50,613 nt of DNA. Source: Chara braunii (lineage: Eukaryota; Streptophyta; Charophyceae; Charales; Characeae). Under the pieces are notes generated by a model that saw only the letters and a list, made by a program, of their open reading frames with translations, did no database searches and was not told the origin of the DNA. The position numbers were made by a program, and so were the translations under genes. Position 1 is the stretch's first letter. Each line of letters begins with the position of its first letter. Shown here piece by piece: positions 43,745-50,613 of this stretch. Where the stretch lies: positions 178,272-228,884 of the forward strand of contig BFEA01000690.1 of assembly GCA_003427395.1 (NCBI GenBank). The letters are read 5' to 3'.

Positions 43745-43970
43745 AAAATGTAACAAATTTCGGCAGCATATCCCCTAAACAGGATGGGTTGCCAGATTTC
43801 TCCTAGCTGAAAATAATTCAACTCTCCCATTTCTACAAAATTTCGGCAGCGCTTCCCGTAGGAAAAGTGCCTTCTCAGAATTTCTATGAGTCCAAAAATA
43901 ACTAACTCTTTCAGATTTGTAGAAATTTCGGCAGCGCTTCCCGTAGGAACAGGAGGCTGCCAAGATTTAT
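43745..43970. repeat. LTR tandem repeat R1 in A3, three units of about 85 bp
   Basis: Cores AAATTTCGGCAGCGCTTCCC near 43838 and 43922 are identical. The first (near 43753) is diverged. Confidence 0.75.
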
Positions 43971-44364
43971 ACAAAGTTGAAAACAGAAAGACAAAGCAAA
44001 GCTATACTTGGGACTAACTTCTAAGTTCTAACACTTACTTGATAGTTAAGACTGAAGATAGTTTACACGACCCCTTCCAGAAGATGGTATCGTGAGCTAT
44101 CGTCAACTCTAACTTCAAGTAAGGTCAGTCATATCTTTATCCCAAGCTCTCCCTCCCATCATCCATCTCATCTACCTATGGCTCCAGCACTTGGCGAGCA
44201 TCTAAGCAGCTAACCTATCGAAAANACGCCNTAGAGTGAAAGCCTATAAGCATACATAAACAAACATCTCTCACAATCCCACATAAGTTTGACCCAAGTA
44301 GTTCGTTAGATCACTCAGTTCTTTTACCCTTTTATGACCCCCTTTCCTATGGCATAGGATCAAA

Positions 44365-45620
44365 CAATGCCCTAACTTAAGGGTATGTCCAACCTGCCTA
44401 AGTAAACAAGTAAAAGTACGCACAACTGAACTGCCCTAACTTAAGGATATGTCCAACACCACATCGACTCTAGTCATAAAACATATGACCAGACTGCCCT
44501 AACTTAAGGGTACGCCTGACTTCTGCTTAATTGACNACATAAAGCATAAGACTAGACTGCCCTAACTTAAGGGTAGGNCTNATCAGCTCTAGANAAAGTT
44601 ACATAGGGCATAGGATTAGGCTNCCCCAACTTAGGGGTATGCCTAACCTGCCTAAAACAAATACGAACGACNAACGGTCAGACCGCCCTTACTTAAGGGT
44701 ACGTCCAACCTACATAACATCCATGACAAGAGCATATCACTACNCCGCCCTAACNTANGGGTACNCCTAGCTAGCTTAAACAGTTTTANGTACATAAGAC
44801 AATATGACAAGACCGCTCTAACTTAAGGNTATNCCTGATCTGCCTGAACAATCACGAACNACGTATGACTAAGCCGCCGTAACTTAAGGGTACGCTTAGT
44901 CTCCGCAACGANAATATAAGAGAACAACCATGAATACCTTTGCACAAGCTTTATAATTTTCTCTCTTATTAGGCGGATGNTCAGACCTACCCAACTTAGG
45001 GAGACATCCAATCNTGCCTTGTGTTTAAAAGGGAAAATAAAAGAAGAGTTATANTAACTCTCTGCACCTTTGTATTATCACGAGCATAGACTGAACCGCC
45101 CTANCTTAAGGGTACGCTCAACCTGCCCNGNTTACCGTCATTATATTCTTCACTTGCTTCTCTTTTCTTTTTGGTCTACCTGACTTACTGAGTCGCTTTN
45201 NCAACTTAGGGTGCCCGGTCTGCCAGATTATATAAATTCATGTATTATATGTATNAAATTNTAAACTTTGGTTGATCATTAAGTTNATAGCTCATTACTA
45301 AGCCGCCCCAACTTAGGGGTACGCTTAGTCTTATGCCTTTGCTCCCCTCAGAAGAAAACACACGCAGAACTGGGTCTACGCAACTTAGAATATCCCCAGT
45401 CTTGTTCTCAGCAACCCAAAAAGAAACATCAGGATTCTGCGCCTTCCCAACTTAGGATGCCCATCCTCCATTTCATGAACCCCAGAAAAGAAACAAGTGA
45501 CTGGACCGTCCAACTTAGGATAGGCCCAACCCAAAAAAGATCATACATTCAGCCTTACAAACATAAATAAAACACAACACTGAACCAACTCAACTTAGAG
45601 GAGCTCAGCCTTGGGTTGAC
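44365..45620. repeat. LTR repeat array R2 in A3, about 17 units
   Basis: A near-palindromic core CCCTAACTTAAGGG, preceded by GACCG/GACTG and followed by TACG and CC-GAC-type bases, recurs every 55-110 bp. The last units are shorter (CCCAACTTAGG). It sits where A1 has the CCAATCTTATGG array. Confidence 0.8.
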
Positions 45621-48031
45621 CCAGTCAAACGCATGCAAACGCCTTCATCCCGCCTTCCCCCAATTTATTCTNTCTGAATTCACTCAAAGGAAATGTCTGA
45701 TTTCTCACATATAATCGTTGGTTTACCTTTCACAATGCATGTCCCGACATAAATAATAAAAATAATATCCTCACATAGCTATATTCAGAGAACCCAAGGG
45801 TAACAGTTAGGGGAAGGAATCACATGCGTTAGACGAAACTTATACCCGAAATTCCCTGCCTCCAGAACCCCGCCTGGGTCCTGGCAAAGCTCCCGCAATC
45901 GGTGGGCTGACCTCCCACAAGGTTTTGATGCGGTCCTACGGGTTCAATCCCGCCTGCTACCTTCCTCTCTGAACAAGACTAGACTTAGAGTAAGAAGGGC
46001 AGATGTAGGTAAGTCAGACTCTCGAGATCCAAGAGAGGGACAGACTCAACTCGTAGGAGAGGGCCTTGAAATCTTGGATCGCCTCAGGGCCCCGCAATAG
46101 TGGCCAAGATCATAGCAAAGATGACCAAACCGCAGCCAGAACGCACAGTAANCACACTCTGATAGTCCTCCCGCCCGCAGAAGTGACCCCTGTGTAGAGC
46201 CGAACCATCCCCTCAAGTCGCTGACTAAAACGTCGTTACGCGGCCTATAAATGGTTGCGTTCAACTANAGTACACCGTTGTGCTCCATTCACGACGCATT
46301 CAAATTNAGCAAACTCAACTGAAACTGCACGCAGAGCAACCTTGCACAGCAAGGTACCNCAACAACAACGACCTTCAAACTTTTAGTGGTAGTTACAATC
46401 CAGAGCTATACATCAGAAAAATAACTATAGCCCAAACCGCCTCGATTCAGCAGACCGCCACCGCTGAGAATGCCAGGGCATAACCCCTCCCGTTGAGAAC
46501 AGCAGGACCCTGGAGCAGCAACATCATCCTTCATAATACTAACAACAGTTGCCAGTTTCAACAGTCCAAGCTGACAACACTCCTCCTCACCATCACTCTG
46601 CTATGCTCGGCCAACTGCTATACTATGTGCCACGACCGAGCTCAATCGAGCAATTCCGTCTGTACAATCAAGCCACACACACTCATCCTAGTTGTACCTC
46701 CGCTGGCCAGTACTATTACAACTGACAATCATTCATACGATGTCGCTCACAATCCCGTCTAGGCAATATCTTGCATCAGTATCTGAAGTAGTAAATGGCA
46801 GCTCCTAGAATTTGCAATTGCTGCTGCTAAAACCATCACCTCTCAGCAGCAACCTCGCCACACAAGTTCAAACAACAGTTGGTGACAGGCTAAGTCTCAG
46901 AAGCAGACTCAATGTTGACCTCCATCATAGTAGTACCTCATGCTTAACAACACCATCAATACTTCAAAAGAAAGAAAAGGGAGACTTGTTGCTCTGTTGT
47001 GCTACTGTAAGTAAGACAACAGTGTTAGAGAACTCAATTAAAATAGCAGTTCGTAGACTTTCAAGACATCAATAACCATCAAAATAGCAGTTGCTGATCC
47101 ACAAACCATGTGCATGACTTAATAATACTTCAACTGTTGATGTCACAACTTACGTAAGTCTGCTGCTGCGAAAGCCAAACCAGGCCTCCGGGGGTCCGCT
47201 ATAGCCTTCCAAAGGCCTGCTACAGCGCCGTAACAGTGGCCAAACATCAATCCACTGCTGCGGGAAGTCCATTCTTATAGACAGATGTTTGCCGCAATAC
47301 CAAAAAAAGAAAGGTCCACAATGACTCAAATCTGGGTGAAGTAGCAGCGGTGNANGACCTAGACCAATCGTGAAGAGAAAAGTCCAACCCACTGCATTAC
47401 TCATCAANGCACACNGTGGAACTGATTCCCCCACTAGAGCACAGCCAGATACAATGTCAGATTTTGTACTGAACTAAACTGTGCAGCTCAACACCCTGGC
47501 CCCTTTTGTATGGCGGCTGCTCCAGCACTCATCGTCACGCAAAAACAAAAGTGAATCTTCGGCTAGAACATGGGAAGATGCATGCCCTTCTTGCCTGATA
47601 CCTTGACTCCCGTTCNTCCCGTATTACCGCCNCGGCCAGCCAGNTACACCCTCCTCTCCATTTTCTTNTATTCTACTTCCTCCTCCTCTACCTATTTCCG
47701 ATGTGCCNCCAAGCACACCGCGNACCAGCCAGCAACCGTAGTGATACAAAGTGAAATGTNTGTGTGNTATTTTCCCAGTCCGGTACAACCTTNCCACACC
47801 TGTCTACATNACTACACCCNNGCTCGCGCACACATGCNCACACCNGCACACTCACCACCATGCTCACGNTCCAGCGCATACATGCATGTGCCGACATGCT
47901 CACGCGTATGCACNCGNGATTACACCTTCCNGCTTCTCTCCTTCCTCTCTNCCTCTATCCCTTCTCTAAAAGTTGTCCTGTCCAACGATGTGCCGTTGCA
48001 CATCATCCAATAATCTACGAGCGAGTGCTTG

Positions 48032-48034
<3 letters not shown>

Positions 48035-48118
<84 letters not shown>
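48035..48118. repeat. (CT)n microsatellite in LTR A3
   Basis: 84 bp of CT dinucleotides followed by CCAGGTACG, at the homologous place of 25007-25101. Confidence 0.95.
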
Positions 48119-48120
<2 letters not shown>

Positions 48121-49177
48121 GGTACGGGTGTACCTGGCCAGTTCACCTTATCGGAGGGGGAGACCACTTAGCGCTCAGGCACGATTACGACCGAGATCCC
48201 CCTGAAAAGGCAAGCACACGAGGATGAGCCTACTCACGAGGACATAGCTGAATCACGATGGTGGGCCCAAGCAGCAGAACCATGAAAACTGCAGCGTCAG
48301 AATCGGGATGAGCAGCACCAACCCGTCACACAGTCCCCCACCAGAATATGCAGAATGAGAATGAATCTGATGCAGAAACGCAGGAAAATATATCGCCGAA
48401 ATTCCTTCCCTGCATTTGCTTTCTGCCAAGCACAGCGCAGCCTCTGACTCACACAGCAGCAAAACGGCTACCCTATCGCAGAATCTAACCGCGTCAATCG
48501 ATTCCTGTTGCCTCAAAACCGCAAGTTAGGCTCTCATCTCGCTCGAATCAGTAAAGAAACGAATGAGATAAGTGTTTTCTCCTCCGTGCCATATCCTCCT
48601 CCCGGTCACCTCGGCGCACTCCCTTCATCTCCTAACTTTAATCCAACTAACGTTTTACCAAAAGTAAACCCAGATTCGGGGTCGCCATAGCCAACAACCC
48701 TGAAATAGACTCTTCTTCGGCCCGATTTCGTCAAGTAACGGCCTATATCTCATCTCTTCACCCTCTTTTTCCCACTATTCTTGTTCTCCTATTTTGAATG
48801 CACCTCGCTCACACCCACGTCCAGATCCATTTGCCCTCCTTGGTTCTTTAGTCAGGCCAGCGCAATCTCCATCTCCGTTCTTCCTCTAGGCCGCCAAGCG
48901 CAGTCTCCTTTGTCTCCCTCGAAGTGGGAGTCTGCCTTTTCCCCCTCCATATCCGCTCTCCCTCGACGCCACGTTCTTCTCTTTCCCTTCTTCTTCCCCG
49001 TAGCCCATTACTCCATGAGCCTCTCCCGCCAGCCAAAGTACGCCCATATGATAGCGCACGGTCCAACAGTCTTGAGCACCTTAATGGAAGTAAATCCTGA
49101 TCGCTGGACCTCGCTGTCCTATATAGCCTAGAATGGCATATCTGCATAGCTTACACTCAAGGAAGGATCCGCTACCA

Positions 49178-49455
49178 TTTGATTTTATTATTATTATTTT
49201 TTTATGCCCCAGTTCGAATGAATCCGGCCAAATCTAGGCACTAGGTCCATTCAGCCCAAGAAAAACTGTAGTGCAGCTCCCAAAAGGAGAAGAGGGGCTG
49301 AGAAGTACAAATGAAATAAAAATAAAAATTGGGCTTGGTGAACTGCCTAAACGATGGGGTTGTGGCCCACCTAGGTAGACCCCATCTCCGGATCGGACTC
49401 TGATCTATATTTCAACAGTCCGTGAGTATGCCAACCGAGTTACCAGGCTTGTTGG
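49178..49455 (-). mobile_element. tRNA-derived SINE in LTR A3
   Basis: On the minus strand a box-A-like GGTAACTCGGTTGGCATAC (49443-49426) and a box-B-like AGTCCGATCC (49399-49390) have pol III promoter spacing. A body of about 190 bp follows, ending in an A-rich tail (CATAAAAAAATAATAATAAT). The segment has no counterpart in A1 or A2 at the same LTR position. Target-site duplications are not clear. Encodes no protein. Confidence 0.6.
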
Positions 49456-50269
49456 TACTTGCTAGCATTGCTGCAGCCCCCACCAAAACCCTTCTGGTCC
49501 GCTGTTCCCAGGCGTAGCTCCCCTACTACCGCCCCCAACAGGCATGCTCACATCCACTCCTCACAGCGGATCGTGGGCAGCCGACGTAGCCTCCCTCTGG
49601 CTGCGTCCTGCTTTGAAGCCTGTAGCATGAGCCTAGGCGGGACGGATCCTGACACGGACCTTGGTGGTAATTATTCAAGTGAGAATTTTTGAAGATGGAA
49701 GTGGGGAGGGGCTCTATGTGACTGCAGCTGCAGCCTGCGGCCTCCGCCCTGGTGTGCCCGCCCCATTGTGCCCAGGTGCAGTCCACCATCTTTCTGGTTT
49801 CAATGGGAATGCTCACACTGCGGTCCCAAATCTGCAAAATGTGCAGATTTTGGGACAGACCATTTCGAGGTTTTGAGCATNGTTCAGGTCACACTGCTGT
49901 ACCTTTTCAGATTGGATAAAGCCCTGGCTGTCTGGAGCTTTGTCGATCCGATACTTTGCTGGTCACACGGCGCCATCCACAGACTGTGCAAAAAACTTCA
50001 GGTCCCGAAATAAATAAATAAAAATAAATAGGGCATTTCCCTTGCCCCGCGGCTCCACAGGCCGCTGACAAAATGGGCACACCAATGGTGCATCCGGGAC
50101 TTCGACAAAAATCTGTGAGACCAGTTTTGTCCCTCATGGGCCCCGACGGGCATGCTCCCACTCAGTTCCTACTGCAGATCGTGGTTGGCGGACGCCGCAC
50201 TTGTAGAGAGGCGCCCAATGCTCAACTTTTCTTCCGTCTCGCGGCCAGTCACCCATCGGCTGTCATACA

Positions 50270-50335
50270 CGTTGACTTTCTCGGTCCGCGTTTCAACAAT
50301 TCATGGGTGTATCAACCGAGCTACGCCTGCCGGTC
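50270..50335 (-). repeat. Second, partial SINE-head-like sequence
   Basis: Minus strand GGCGTAGCTCGGTTGATAC, then AATTGTTGAAA, similar to the head of the SINE at 49455-49400 (shared TCGGTTG, ATAC and TGTTGAAA). No good box B and no tail in register, so it is a diverged copy or fragment. Confidence 0.35.
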
Positions 50336-50613
50336 CCCGCACACAACCCCAATGCTGACATTGGTGCCGCGTCCCTCAATCGGGACCGGGAACTAGATTA
50401 AAGTGATAAAAATAACCGTACAAATGGAAATACAACCGTGCTTTTGGGGAAGGGACACCGTCAGTACCACTCTCAGTTTCGTCGACCGAGCCTACGGATG
50501 GGCCGGCAACAAAACCAAGGGGGATAGCCCCGCCGGGCCCTCAACCCCTCGGCATCTTCAGCCGCTTCGATGTTCCGTCGCCGCCGGTCGCCGCCCTCGA
50601 TCCCTGTACCGTC

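Larger units (their letters stand above)
42196..50613 (-). repeat. LTR A3: third copy of the giant A-family LTR (at least 8.4 kb, runs off the window)
   Basis: Starts TGTCGGGCGCATCGG, the same terminus as A1 and A2, but the left flank is the chromovirus leader (GGCAG at 42191-42195), not a PBS. It is therefore the 3' end of a 3' LTR, or a solo LTR. Collinear blocks with A1: 42450-42600 with 13410-13560, 43321-43500 with 14966-15140, 45850-46100 with 16998-17250, 48480-48600 with 18305-18420. The last 110 bases match about 520-639 of the left A1 LTR. It needs a further 2.7 kb to reach the LTR end, giving about 11.1 kb with its insertions. No gene is supported. The stretches 46150-47950 and 48160-48480 hold nothing recognisable, and several N bases lie between 43681 and 47930. 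Confidence 0.82.

Noticed and set aside
44365-45620. Telomere-like CCCTAA motifs
   Set aside because: CCCTAA occurs only within a longer 14-base core spaced by unrelated sequence, not in tandem, so it is not telomeric DNA.
44365-45620. CRISPR-like array of short repeats with spacers
   Set aside because: Eukaryotic LTR context, variable spacing, imperfect repeats and no cas genes.

Overview
The window is almost entirely retrotransposon DNA of a eukaryotic nuclear genome. I found no host protein-coding gene. The organism is probably a member of the green lineage, perhaps a streptophyte alga such as a charophyte or an early-diverging plant. Three things point there: a U6 snRNA-like sequence with the short plant-type 5' stem and UUCG loop, primer-binding sites matching plant tRNA-Asp, and a Penelope-like element with an N-terminal GIY-YIG domain, an arrangement known from green algae and protists. 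The species cannot be fixed from sequence alone. All long elements run on the minus strand, so they read right to left.

Layout. (1) 1-20348: element A1, a Ty3/gypsy retrotransposon. Its 3' LTR (cut by the window edge) ends at 3350, followed by a polypurine tract (3351-3367), an extra ORF downstream of integrase (3120-5973), gag-pol (6149-12712), a leader, a tRNA-Asp primer-binding site (13104-13121) and the 5' LTR (13124-20348, broken). The LTR ends are TGTCGAG...CTCGACA. Overlapping the two LTRs gives an LTR of about 9.6 kb and a full element of about 29 kb, which is exceptionally large. (2) 20349-23575: a decayed Penelope-like element with the order GIY-YIG, then reverse transcriptase. (3) 23576-35706: element A2, same family as A1, with both LTRs truncated or interrupted and with large internal deletions, including protease and the RT fingers. 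(4) 35707-42195: a chromovirus-type Ty3/gypsy element (gag, protease, RT, RNase H, integrase, chromodomain, 3' LTR) inserted in the 5' LTR of A2. (5) 42196-50613: a third copy of the giant LTR (A3) that starts exactly at its TG terminus inside the chromovirus leader and runs past the window end. It carries microsatellites, a long array of short repeats and a tRNA-derived SINE.

The inferred history is A2 first, then the chromovirus into its LTR, then A3 into the chromovirus. The A-family gag-pol of A1 is one reading frame with nine internal stops and no frameshift that I could find. All nine stops are compatible with G:C to A:T transitions, several confirmed against A2. This suggests decay by cytosine deamination of methylated DNA.

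The most unusual items are the giant LTRs, the downstream gag-like/coiled-coil ORF, the U6 fragment and tRNA-like structure carried inside the LTR, and the GIY-YIG-first Penelope-like element. All readings were made by eye; identities and ages were not computed.
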